DNA of 64,000 bases, from assembly GCF_006716085.1 (NCBI RefSeq), contig NZ_VFON01000001.1, forward strand, positions 1,054,001 to 1,118,000, in the 5' to 3' direction. Shown here in pieces: positions 7,599-14,769 of the stretch. Below the pieces are notes generated by a model that was not told the origin of the DNA, searched no databases, and saw nothing but the letters and a program-made list of their open reading frames with translations. The stretch comes from Leucobacter komagatae. GTDB taxonomy: Bacteria; Actinomycetota; Actinomycetes; Actinomycetales; Microbacteriaceae. The translations under genes were made by a program, and so were the position numbers. How positions within the stretch are numbered: the first letter of the stretch is position 1; the number at the start of each line of letters is the position of its first letter.

Positions 7599-8992
7599 CT
7601 GTGAGGTTTGTCCCCATCGGTGACAGCGACGATGACGGTGCGCCAGGCCAGTTGATCGACGCGCCTCCTTCGCCACGTGCGGACAGGAAGCTGTCGAGCC
7701 ACCTTCGGATTGCGAAGCGGTTTGCGTCAGAGTATCGAGACCAGTTCATCTTCGTGAAAGGCATCGGTTGGCACTATTGGAAGGGCACCCACTTTGAGCT
7801 GTCGGAGCGTGGCGAGGTCGAGCAGGCTCTTCACTCTCTGATCGAGGATCAATGGATGGAGGCGATGTCAGACGCAGCATTACAGCGGGACTTCAAAGCG
7901 GCACAGACGGCGAGCGGTGGGCGCGGCGTGCTGGAGATTGCGAGCACTCTCGAGATCTTCGCGTTCACGGTGAAGGATGTTGACGCAGACCCCTATCTCC
8001 TCAACTTAGCGAATGGCACATACGATCTGAGGACGGGGCAGCTTCAACCTCATTCACCAGAGAATCGCCTCACGAAGGTTGCTCGCGGCGCATACGATCC
8101 AGGCGCTTCAGCGCTTGCATGGCAGAAGTTCCTCAACAGGTCGATGCCAGATCCAGAGTTGCGCGCCTATCTGCAACGTTATGTCGGTGTGGCGCTGCTC
8201 GGGAAAGTGATCGAGCACACGCTGCTGGTGCTGCTTGGGCAAGGGCGCAACGGCAAGGGCGTCTTCTATGGGGCGATCAGTCACGCGCTGGGCGACTACG
8301 CGAAGACCCCAGACCCAGAGATCTTCATGAAGAATGCGGGCACCCACCCTACAGGCCAGATGGATCTGTTCGGGGCGCGATGGGCTGTCGTGTCGGAGAC
8401 GTCAGGCGGTAGGCAGCTTGCGGCTGACACGGTGAAGCGGCTGACAGGCGGTGACAAGATCGCTGCGAGGAAGATGCGGCAAGACTTCGTTGAGTTCGAT
8501 CCATCTCATACTGCGGTGCTCGTAACCAACCATCTCCCAAAGGTTTCAGGCGGAGATATGGCGCTATGGGAACGGTTAAAGATCGTGCCCTTTGATGCGG
8601 TGATCCCAGAGCACGAACGTGACCCCCATCTAGGAGAACAACTCCAGCTTGAGGCAGACGGCATTCTCGCGTGGGCCATTCAAGGATGGAGCGATTACCA
8701 GCGCGGCGGCGGTCTGCGTACGCCAGAGAAGGTGCGGTTCGTGACGGAAGAGTATCGAACAGATGCGGACGAGATCGCGAACTTCATTGCGGACAGCTGC
8801 TGGGCTGATCCTTCAGGGTACGTGGTGAAGAAGCGGCTTCACGAGGCATGGGAAGTATGGCGGTCGATACAGACCAGCGGCGTGCAGGCGATCGGCCGAT
8901 TGGACTTCTACAAGTCGGTTGAGCGCGCGGGCTACACGGTCATCAAGGTTGCAGGTAACCAGCAGGCGTTCGCGGGCATCGTGCTGAAGTAG
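7595..8992 (+). CDS. D5/P4-type superfamily 3 helicase (phage/plasmid primase C-terminal domain)
   Basis: The 465-aa protein has the D5_N region (residues about 60-190, SLIEDQWMEAM through NLANGTYDLRTGQL) followed by an SF3-type ATPase: Walker A GQGRNGKGVF (about 213-222), Walker B-like RWAVVSET, and motif C region HTAVLVTNHLP followed by ALWERLKIVPF. This family forms hexameric replicative helicases, as the C-terminal half of P4 alpha does. Here primase and helicase are separate polypeptides rather than fused. It starts at GTG overlapping the primase stop. A rho-independent terminator lies 32 bases after the stop, so this gene ends the replication operon. Confidence 0.9.
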   Translation: MTVRFVPIGDSDDDGAPGQLIDAPPSPRADRKLSSHLRIAKRFASEYRDQFIFVKGIGWHYWKGTHFELSERGEVEQALHSLIEDQWMEAMSDAALQRDFKAAQTASGGRGVLEIASTLEIFAFTVKDVDADPYLLNLANGTYDLRTGQLQPHSPENRLTKVARGAYDPGASALAWQKFLNRSMPDPELRAYLQRYVGVALLGKVIEHTLLVLLGQGRNGKGVFYGAISHALGDYAKTPDPEIFMKNAGTHPTGQMDLFGARWAVVSETSGGRQLAADTVKRLTGGDKIAARKMRQDFVEFDPSHTAVLVTNHLPKVSGGDMALWERLKIVPFDAVIPEHERDPHLGEQLQLEADGILAWAIQGWSDYQRGGGLRTPEKVRFVTEEYRTDADEIANFIADSCWADPSGYVVKKRLHEAWEVWRSIQTSGVQAIGRLDFYKSVERAGYTVIKVAGNQQAFAGIVLK

Positions 8993-9023
8993 CGCTGCGT
9001 TCGTGCCGCACCTGCACAGTGCT

Positions 9024-9067
9024 GAAACCCAGTCGAACTCGTTTTTTCAGCGGTTCGGCTGGGTTTC
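9024..9067 (+). terminator. Rho-independent terminator-like hairpin after the helicase gene
   Basis: GAAACCCAGTCGAAC (9024-9038) pairs with GTTCGGCTGGGTTTC (9053-9067) over 15 bp with a single G-T pair, enclosing a 14-base loop that holds a T6 run. The stem itself ends in TTTC on the 3' side. It is the strongest hairpin in the element. Confidence 0.75.
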
Positions 9068-9089
9068 TGCGTGTTATCGGCCGAGTTCA

Positions 9090-9183
9090 GTTAAGAAGTT
9101 AAACATTTTAAGAAATTCCGGATGAAGCTAAATAAAACCTCTATAGGGAAACCAAAAATTCTTAATGAAGTTAACTTCTTAAC
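9090..9183. other. AT-rich island with inverted iteron-like repeats: candidate replication origin
   Basis: A roughly 95-base, strongly AT-rich tract in otherwise GC-rich DNA is bounded by a perfect 13-bp inverted pair, GTTAAGAAGTTAA (9090-9102) and TTAACTTCTTAAC (9171-9183). A related TTAATGAAGTTAA (9162-9174) overlaps the right copy, and TTTTAAGAAATT lies inside. It directly follows the primase-helicase operon. Position, AT richness and repeated motif fit an initiator-binding and unwinding site. A regulatory region is the alternative. Confidence 0.55.
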
Positions 9184-9459
9184 TTTGGGCTTTGAGGTGC
9201 TTCATCCCTTGCTTGTGTCCACTCACGCAAGGCGGACGAAATGAAGGAGGTTTCCGCTTTCACCCACGACAGAGACAGCCTCAAAACTTACGACTACGAC
9301 CTACGATTTCGTGCGCGCTGGCGGCATGAAACAGCGCCCGTGGCGTGTGCAGAATGAGGTCTAACGTGACGGCCCGCTGGCGATGCTGAACTATCCAGCG
9401 AAGCCGAGAAAGATGCTCTCAAGGCCATACTCGCATCATGTACAAGAACCCCTCGGTTT
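9184..9459. other. Non-coding stretch between origin-like island and next promoter
   Basis: It contains a hairpin CCTTGC (9207-9212) with GCAAGG (9227-9232) and an AAGGAGG sequence at 9244-9250. The only open frames are short (for example 38 codons from ATG 9241), without a recognisable product. I see no supported gene. Confidence 0.5.
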
Positions 9460-9462
9460 TTG

Positions 9463-9491
9463 TTTACATCGGGCATCCCGCCTGTTTTGAT
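9463..9491 (+). promoter_or_regulatory. Second TTTACA promoter, sharing a motif with the one at 6048
   Basis: TTTACA (9463-9468) is followed at 17 bp by TTTGAT (9486-9491). The surrounding TTGTTTACAT (9460-9469) and the following CGGGCATCC match the promoter at 6045-6065 closely. It would drive the small genes and recombinase at 9540-10554. Confidence 0.5.
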
Positions 9492-9539
9492 TTCGATTCG
9501 AACTCGGCAAGTGACCGAGAATGACGGAGGACGAACAAC

Positions 9540-9728
9540 ATGAATGAGGCACTGGCGGAATACTTTGAGGCGCGAGATTCGCTCGCCGATCTAGGGCGGC
9601 GATACCGAGCAGGCGAGGCTATCCCACTGGCTCAGATCGAACGGGCGGCCAGGAGGAAGATAGCCGCGGCTGAGAGGATGAGAGGCAGCATCGAGTCTGC
9701 TGCCGTTCAGCAGGAAGCGCGAGCATGA
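9540..9728 (+). CDS. Small helical element protein
   Basis: No family recognised. The 62-aa product (MNEALAEYFEARDSLADLG...) is almost entirely helical and rich in Ala, Arg and Glu. GGAGG lies nine bases before the ATG, the best Shine-Dalgarno in the element. Its stop overlaps the next ATG by four bases (ATGA), linking it to the following small gene and the recombinase. In size and position it could be a DNA-binding accessory or a recombination directionality factor, but this is a guess. Confidence 0.6.
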   Translation: MNEALAEYFEARDSLADLGRRYRAGEAIPLAQIERAARRKIAAAERMRGSIESAAVQQEARA

Positions 9729-9937
9729 GCACCTTCGCGAAGTCGGTAGACGAGATTCGGCGGGCGATCATGCGTGAGCACCGGGCGGGCATCGACGTTG
9801 GGGAATTGCTGGTGGCGGCTGTCACTGCGGCAGATAGGCAGCTGGCGCATGACTTCCGCAGCCTCACGGACAATCGGCCTGGCTCTTGGGAAGCCGCGCT
9901 GGTGGCGCAGGTGATCGAGCCGGAGTGGGTCGAGTGA
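9725..9937 (+). CDS. Small hypothetical protein preceding the recombinase
   Basis: A 70-aa soluble helical protein (MSTFAKSVDEIRRAIMREH...) of no recognised family. It overlaps the upstream gene by ATGA and its stop overlaps the recombinase ATG (TGATG), so the three genes form one coupled operon. Like its neighbour, it is a candidate accessory or directionality factor for one of the element's recombinases, judged by location only. Confidence 0.58.
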   Translation: MSTFAKSVDEIRRAIMREHRAGIDVGELLVAAVTAADRQLAHDFRSLTDNRPGSWEAALVAQVIEPEWVE

Positions 9938-10554
9938 TGCGGGTCATCGGCTATCTTCGAGTGTCCACACTCGGCCAGGAGTATGGCATCGAGGCTCAGC
10001 GCGCGGCGATTGCAGCAGAAGCGGAACGGTGTGGCTGGCAGGTCGAATGGGTCGAGGACGCGGGGCGCTCGGGCAAGGACATCGACAGGCCAGGCATTAC
10101 CTACGCGCTGACTCAGTTGAGGAGCGGTGTTGCGGATGCGCTGGTGGTGTCGAAGCTCGACCGGCTGAGCAGATCCTTGGCCGACTTCGCGCGCATGCTT
10201 GAGACGGCCAGCAAGCAAGGCTGGGGCGTCGTAGCTATCGACCTCGGCATCGACACCACCACGCCCACCGGCGAACTGGTCGCGAACATCATGGCGGCGG
10301 TCTCACGGTGGGAACGACGCATGATCGGCCAGCGCACGAAGGAAGGTCTCGCGGAAGCGAAACGTCGCGGCGTGAAGGTCGGTAGACCGCGCTCAGTATC
10401 ACCAGAAGCCAGGGATCGCATAGTTCAGATGCGGCGTGAGGGTTTGTCCTACGGCGCGATTGCGAAGGCTCTCAATGACGATTGCGTTCCGCTACCCGCT
10501 GGTGGTCACTTCTGGTTCGCCAGTTCCGTCCGTTCCGCTATCAATAACCTCTGA
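9937..10554 (+). CDS. Small serine recombinase (resolvase/invertase family)
   Basis: The 205-aa protein has a complete resolvase catalytic domain. MRVIGYLRVSTLGQEYGIEAQR carries the nucleophile Ser10, followed by EDAGRSGKDIDRPG, ALVVSKLDRLSRSLADFARM (the paired arginines) and the E-helix region with SRWERRMIGQRTKEGL. A C-terminal HTH (REGLSYGAIAKALND, residues about 167-182) follows. This is the size of Tn3-type resolvases and DNA invertases, not of large integrases. It starts at ATG 9937, overlapping the preceding stop. The last 63 bases overlap the 3' end of the leftward HEPN gene. Possible jobs are resolving multimers of the replicating element or DNA inversion; no obvious res or inversion site was found. 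Confidence 0.9.
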   Translation: MRVIGYLRVSTLGQEYGIEAQRAAIAAEAERCGWQVEWVEDAGRSGKDIDRPGITYALTQLRSGVADALVVSKLDRLSRSLADFARMLETASKQGWGVVAIDLGIDTTTPTGELVANIMAAVSRWERRMIGQRTKEGLAEAKRRGVKVGRPRSVSPEARDRIVQMRREGLSYGAIAKALNDDCVPLPAGGHFWFASSVRSAINNL

Positions 10555-11922
10555 GGTAAACGAGTCGAGATCCATAGCAGTTTCGGCCTCAACCTCGAGC
10601 CTTTCCGCAGCAGATATCTCATTCTCATCGTGCAGGTATTCCCGCATAATCTCGGAATGCTCATTTATCCGTGGGTCTTCACGGAGGGGGCGGAGAAGAG
10701 GCCATGTTGCCAAAGCACGACCATCAATTTTGTCCCGATCAATCAGTGCAGGAAGTAATTTGAAAGCACCATCTACTTGATCGAGCAAGCACAACCTGGC
10801 GAGGGAATACAGCTCGTCAGAGCCTGATATATCCCAGGCTTCCACTTCGCTTTGAATAGCCGCGAGTCCATGCTCCTCCTTGCTAGTAATCCAAAGGTTG
10901 ACTTTAGCCATATGGCTTTCCGCCTGTGAAAGCGGAAGCTGAGTCCATTTTTCATACAGTGCCCTGCTGAATACCCAGCGTTGGTCCTTGAGTGCCTCGA
11001 ACGCCGTTATTTCGAGTGCGTCGATGACCTCTTTTTGATTCAGCGCGAACTTAACCCAAACCTGGGTATGGAAGAGAACCCCCAACAACTCAAGTCTCTC
11101 GATAGCCCACTCTACGTACGCCACATCCGCGTAAAGCGGAGCGCCAATTTCGGTTTCGGAGTAGTTCTGGACATATCGACGAGAGGCTCGTGAATCATTA
11201 TGGACAACACAATTGCGTCGTTCAAATACCTCCTTCACCTCGTCCCAAATCTGTGCATAGTCGGCAAAGTCAAGCTTTATTCGATCTGCGAAAAACTTCT
11301 TCCAATCTGTCAAGCTTCCAAACATTAGCTGAGTGACGCGACGTTCGATTGCAATTTCAATCGCTTCATCTACAGAGCCAAGATCTTGAAGCTCTCTCAG
11401 GGAGAACTCCTTGACGGATTCCCTAGGAAGATCATGAAGAGCTGCGGGCGCGCAGCGATAGTATTCCTCTGCCAACCTTGCTAGGTGAGTTTCGAAGGCC
11501 GAGACTGCGCTTATGAGCATGGAGTTGTGGAAGATGGGGCCCCGTGGCGTGCGATAAACGCGGCGCATGAAGTTCAAGGCGAACTCCGGACCCCAGGCAG
11601 TGTGCTTCACTGCCTCGAAGACCCGGTCGACGAGCTCTTGAGCGGACAACCCCTCGTCCGGTACGTCCACAAACGCTGCCTTAAGCAATTCCAGATCTTC
11701 TTCAGAAAGACTTCGAGGGCCCTTAAATGCTCCCTCCCAAAACTGTTCCACTGAATCAAGTTTTAGGGCTGCGGGAGAAAGCTCAACGTGGGTCTCGCGA
11801 ATGGCTTCTATGGCATCGCGGAATTCTTGCCCAATAAACCTAAAGCGATCATCTTGCGTCAGCTCTCGCACCTGGTCGGTCGGCTCTTGCGTGGCCACTG
11901 GTGTTTCATCGGGCGCATCCAT
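10492..11922 (-). CDS. Large protein with a HEPN-type Rx4H motif, paired with an XRE regulator
   Basis: No named family is recognised for this 476-aa protein. A helical middle region carries ERRNCVVHND, with R236 and H241 forming the Rx4-6H signature of HEPN ribonuclease domains, set in the helix context typical of such domains (FERRNCVVHNDSRASRRY in outline). There are no membrane segments. It is transcribed leftwards, nine bases behind a stand-alone XRE regulator, an arrangement seen in toxin-antitoxin and abortive-infection modules. Its tail (acidic, 40 residues) overlaps the convergent recombinase gene by 63 bases. AT content is higher than in host genes. A defence or helper-interference function is inferred, not shown; a HEPN-like fold without RNase activity is possible. 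Confidence 0.62.
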   Translation of the reverse strand: MDAPDETPVATQEPTDQVRELTQDDRFRFIGQEFRDAIEAIRETHVELSPAALKLDSVEQFWEGAFKGPRSLSEEDLELLKAAFVDVPDEGLSAQELVDRVFEAVKHTAWGPEFALNFMRRVYRTPRGPIFHNSMLISAVSAFETHLARLAEEYYRCAPAALHDLPRESVKEFSLRELQDLGSVDEAIEIAIERRVTQLMFGSLTDWKKFFADRIKLDFADYAQIWDEVKEVFERRNCVVHNDSRASRRYVQNYSETEIGAPLYADVAYVEWAIERLELLGVLFHTQVWVKFALNQKEVIDALEITAFEALKDQRWVFSRALYEKWTQLPLSQAESHMAKVNLWITSKEEHGLAAIQSEVEAWDISGSDELYSLARLCLLDQVDGAFKLLPALIDRDKIDGRALATWPLLRPLREDPRINEHSEIMREYLHDENEISAAERLEVEAETAMDLDSFTSEVIDSGTDGTGEPEVTTSG

Positions 11923-11931
11923 ATGTTCACC

Positions 11932-12174
11932 CTACCTGGGACCAGGGGTAAAGAGGTCAGCTGGGCTGATCCCCAGTGCGCGCGAGAAACGGTAGATATT
12001 GTCCAAGCTGATGTTGCGCTCACCGCGTTCCACCTGGCCGACGTAGCTACGGTCAAGCTCGGCCTCGTGAGCCAGACCCTCTTGGCTGAGACCGCGTTCT
12101 TTGCGGAGTTCGCGAAGTCGTGCGCCGAACTCCTTGCGCTGCTGGCGCTCAAGATCGGTCGTTCGTTGCACCAT
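11932..12174 (-). CDS. XRE-family transcriptional regulator
   Basis: The 80-aa protein is a compact Cro/C1-type HTH: FGARLRELRKERGLSQEGLAHEAELDRSYVGQVERGERN in outline, with SQEGLAHEAEL and RSYVGQVERG as the two DNA-binding helices (residues about 29-52). It is very close in shape to controller (C) proteins of restriction systems and to regulators of defence modules. It precedes the HEPN-motif gene by nine bases and presumably autoregulates that two-gene transcript from the region 12175-12299. The rest of the protein holds no additional domain. Confidence 0.85.
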   Translation of the reverse strand: MVQRTTDLERQQRKEFGARLRELRKERGLSQEGLAHEAELDRSYVGQVERGERNISLDNIYRFSRALGISPADLFTPGPR

Positions 12175-12299
12175 TCAACACTGGAATCATGCGGCGCATG
12201 AGTCCACGGAGCATATATACCTATATCGGCGTGTGAACTCTTGACGCGAGCGGATCATAAGTACCATGTCGGGAAACAGGGTGAAGGAACGGCTACGAG

Positions 12300-12560
12300 T
12301 TGAACTACGCAAAAGCACGCCAGAATTCCATGTCCTACAGTCGCGTGACGCGTTTCAAGAGCGACGGTGTGCAGGTTGTGAAGAAGCGGCCGATGCCGAA
12401 GACTCGACGCGCCAAGAAGATAATCGCTGGCATGGAAGCGAACGGCTGTGTCATTAAGGATGCGGAGCAGGCGAAGTGGCGGGTGTGCGAAACGAGCTAC
12501 ACGTTCGAGCGGCCGCTGCTAAGTGGTGAAGAACTCAAGTCCAGAGGGTGGCAGAAGTAG
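12300..12560 (+). CDS. Small basic element protein
   Basis: No family recognised. The frame encodes up to 86 residues, very basic in its first half (KKRPMPKTRRAKKIIAGM) and ending in EELKSRGWQK. TTG 12300 has AAGGA about 12 bases upstream; ATG 12330 is the alternative start, giving 76 residues. Its stop lies inside the next gene's first codons, suggesting coupling. An overlapping frame (12266-12457) looks like a shadow. Confidence 0.45.
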   Translation: MNYAKARQNSMSYSRVTRFKSDGVQVVKKRPMPKTRRAKKIIAGMEANGCVIKDAEQAKWRVCETSYTFERPLLSGEELKSRGWQK

Positions 12561-13087
12561 TGGCACTTGAGCCGGGTCAAGGGTTGCAGCTTGACAGCGA
12601 TGTTGATGATGCAACGAGCATTCTGCGCATGGTTACGACTCTGCAGGGTGAGCGGGAATGGCTCGGTCAGAGTCTTCACGACCGCATCTTGAAAGAGGTT
12701 ATCTGGTTCAAGTGGGAATATCCTCGTCTCCCTCGGCCGCTCATCGACGGCAAGTACCCATGCGCATATCCTTGGTCGGCGTTAGCGCGTGAGACCTACC
12801 AGCGCTCTCCAAAGCGGGCCGGCCGTGCAGGGCAACTCGTAATTGAGCATGTTGTTCCCAAGCGAGAACTCATGGCGATGATCGCTGAACAAGCGGCCTC
12901 CCTCACCCCAAGCGGATTGGCTCATCTAATGATTGAAGGGTGCCGCGCTGTGGTGATTACCAAGGATGAAGACCGGCTCCTGACTCGGGCCGGTCTCGGG
13001 CATGTGCGAAGCAACAAGGACGACGTTTGGTCTCGGTATCGAGATGTAGGGCTAGACCTATCGACCTTTACGCCACTTGAAGTCTAA
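12548..13087 (+). CDS. Hypothetical protein with an HNH-like EHVVPK motif
   Basis: The 179-aa product starts at GTG 12548, overlapping the stop of the upstream small gene. A central motif, GQLVIEHVVPKRELMAMI (residues about 97-115), has the E-H-x-x-P-K/R form seen at the first strand of some HNH-type nuclease folds. I do not see the second half of a complete HNH site, so nuclease activity is doubtful. The C-terminal region contains CRAVVITKDEDRLL. No membrane segment or signal peptide is present. It lies between the regulator pair and the integrase, in the accessory slot of the element. Confidence 0.5.
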   Translation: MAEVVALEPGQGLQLDSDVDDATSILRMVTTLQGEREWLGQSLHDRILKEVIWFKWEYPRLPRPLIDGKYPCAYPWSALARETYQRSPKRAGRAGQLVIEHVVPKRELMAMIAEQAASLTPSGLAHLMIEGCRAVVITKDEDRLLTRAGLGHVRSNKDDVWSRYRDVGLDLSTFTPLEV

Positions 13088-13096
13088 GCTTCAGCT

Positions 13097-13192
13097 ATGG
13101 AGAGGTTCACGGACGAGTCGTATCGGACGTGCGAAGAGTGCGGAAGCGATTGTGGGCCAGAGCCATTCGTGACTGATGTGGGCTCAGAATAG
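13097..13192 (+). CDS. Possible 31-aa cysteine-containing peptide
   Basis: An ORF of 31 codons starts nine bases after the preceding stop and contains CEECGSDC, a CxxC-plus-C knuckle. It could be a small zinc-binding protein; there is no strong Shine-Dalgarno and no homology that I can name. Confidence 0.3.
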   Translation: MERFTDESYRTCEECGSDCGPEPFVTDVGSE

Positions 13193-13247
13193 CTTTCACT
13201 TGCGCGGAACACGGCGTGCATACCGTGCTTAATCCATTCACGCGCGG

Positions 13248-14735
13248 CTAGTTAGCGATGATGCGGACACGTTCATCCATAACTGCCCAGTGATGCTTGC
13301 GGCGGCGTTCCTCATAGGCGGATTTAGGTTCCTCCTTACGGCGTGAGATTGATCGGGGGAATCCTTGGGGGTACACGTCAATCTCCACACGCTGAATCAC
13401 CTGACGCAGGAAATTCCGGCGGCGCATTGGAGTCCACGAATGCCACTCAAACCCATCTTCGGCCGCGTCTTGGATGACGGTCGAGCCTAATAGTCGACCG
13501 ATTTCATTCTGTGCCTCTGAAAGCTGAGCGCGAATAGTTGCGCTACGGGAAGCGGCTTGTTCTTTTGTGATGATGTCGTCAGCGATAGCGTCCACGAGTC
13601 GGTCTAGCTGAGCTTGCAGATCGTCGCGCTTGCGTTCGGCCACCCTCAGCTGGGCTTCAGACTCTCCCACTGGCGTAACCTTGCGCTGACCCCACCTTGG
13701 ATTTTTCTCTAGAGCGGCAAGCACTTTCTCGAAGACATACTCTTCAAGGAAGTCTTGTCCGATGGTTACCCTTCCACATGCGTCAGGTCCATTCACGACC
13801 TTGGTGCACTTCAAGGATGTGTAATCGTGGTGTTTGCCAGTGATGAGGCGTTTTCCGCATATTTCACCATTCTCTTTCGAGTTACCGCAGACGGTGAGGC
13901 CGCCTCCCATCGAATACTTGCCACCTTTCACACCTGGCGAGTGAGTGGCTTTGCGTGCAGGATCGTTGAAGATGCGTTGCAGCCGGTCGAAGTCGCGAGA
14001 ATTGATGATCGGTTCCCAGCCTTTAATGCCGATCTTTGTTTCACCTAGCAATGATCGGTTCATGAGTATTGAGCGCAGGTTAGTTTGGCGCCAGTGTTTG
14101 CCATGCCTAGTCGGAACACTGCGGTCGTTCCAATCCTTAACGATGCTGGCAAGCGTGTCACCAGCAAGAACGCGACGGACCGCCTCATTGACGTATTTCA
14201 CTTCATTCGGGTTGGGAACCAGCCGAGCGTTGCTGGCACGATAACCATAGGGTGCTGTGCCGCCGTGCCACTGGCCGTTGGCTGCGCGTTGCGCCTTCGC
14301 GGCTTTGATGCGCTCGGAAGTTCGTTCAGATTCAGCTTGATCCCATGCCGCGATGGTTGTCGCGACGGCTTGACCGTCCGCAGTGCTTAGGTCGAGTTCA
14401 CCGGAGGCGACGGTCTTGATCTGCAAGCCGGTCTCTTTAACGAGTTCGATGATGTCCAAGTATTCGCGTACTTGTCGCGTCAGTCGGCTGTTCGAATAAG
14501 CAACGATGACATCGAACTCGTCGCGTCGGGCTGCTGCGAACATCTCTTTGAAGGAGGGGCGAGGCTTGGAAGATCGCATTGAAGCCGAAATGTCATTGTC
14601 CGAGTAGACATGCACCACTTCAAGCCCTCGCCGATCAGCGAGTTCGCGACAGAGATCCTCTTGTCGTGTGACACCAAGTTCGTTACCTTCGCGGTCTTTG
14701 GAGATGCGGGTGTAGATCGCTGCTCTAGTAGCCAT
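13248..14735 (-). CDS. Large serine integrase of the comM element
   Basis: The 495-aa protein has the architecture of large serine integrases: catalytic domain with Ser12 in AAIYTRISKDREG and the SNSRLTRQVREYLDII arginines; recombinase domain (GGTAPYGYRASN onward, about residues 155-265); a zinc ribbon with CGNSKENGEICGKR, LKCTK and CGR (about 283-325); and a coiled coil (ERKRDDLQAQLDRLVDAI, about 370-410) that controls synapsis. It reads leftwards and starts 55 bases from the attR crossover, the usual place for an integrase. It is expected to recombine attP with attB in comM at a GA dinucleotide. Excision would need a directionality factor, which is not identified. Confidence 0.96.
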   Translation of the reverse strand: MATRAAIYTRISKDREGNELGVTRQEDLCRELADRRGLEVVHVYSDNDISASMRSSKPRPSFKEMFAAARRDEFDVIVAYSNSRLTRQVREYLDIIELVKETGLQIKTVASGELDLSTADGQAVATTIAAWDQAESERTSERIKAAKAQRAANGQWHGGTAPYGYRASNARLVPNPNEVKYVNEAVRRVLAGDTLASIVKDWNDRSVPTRHGKHWRQTNLRSILMNRSLLGETKIGIKGWEPIINSRDFDRLQRIFNDPARKATHSPGVKGGKYSMGGGLTVCGNSKENGEICGKRLITGKHHDYTSLKCTKVVNGPDACGRVTIGQDFLEEYVFEKVLAALEKNPRWGQRKVTPVGESEAQLRVAERKRDDLQAQLDRLVDAIADDIITKEQAASRSATIRAQLSEAQNEIGRLLGSTVIQDAAEDGFEWHSWTPMRRRNFLRQVIQRVEIDVYPQGFPRSISRRKEEPKSAYEERRRKHHWAVMDERVRIIAN

Positions 14736-14740
14736 AGTTG

Positions 14741-14769
14741 TTGTCGTTCCTTCGTCCGTCAGCTACTAT
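14741..14769 (+). promoter_or_regulatory. Rightward promoter candidate at the element's right end
   Basis: TTGTCG (14741-14746) and TACTAT (14764-14769) with 17-bp spacing point rightwards, divergent from the integrase. In the integrated state it would transcribe the comM 3' fragment and dprA. In the excised circle it would sit upstream of the capsid gene across attP. Each box matches consensus at four of six positions. Confidence 0.4.

Noticed and set aside
9241..9357. 38-codon open frame in the gap after the origin-like island
   Set aside because: No ribosome-binding site at a proper distance, no recognisable product, and competing frames of similar length.
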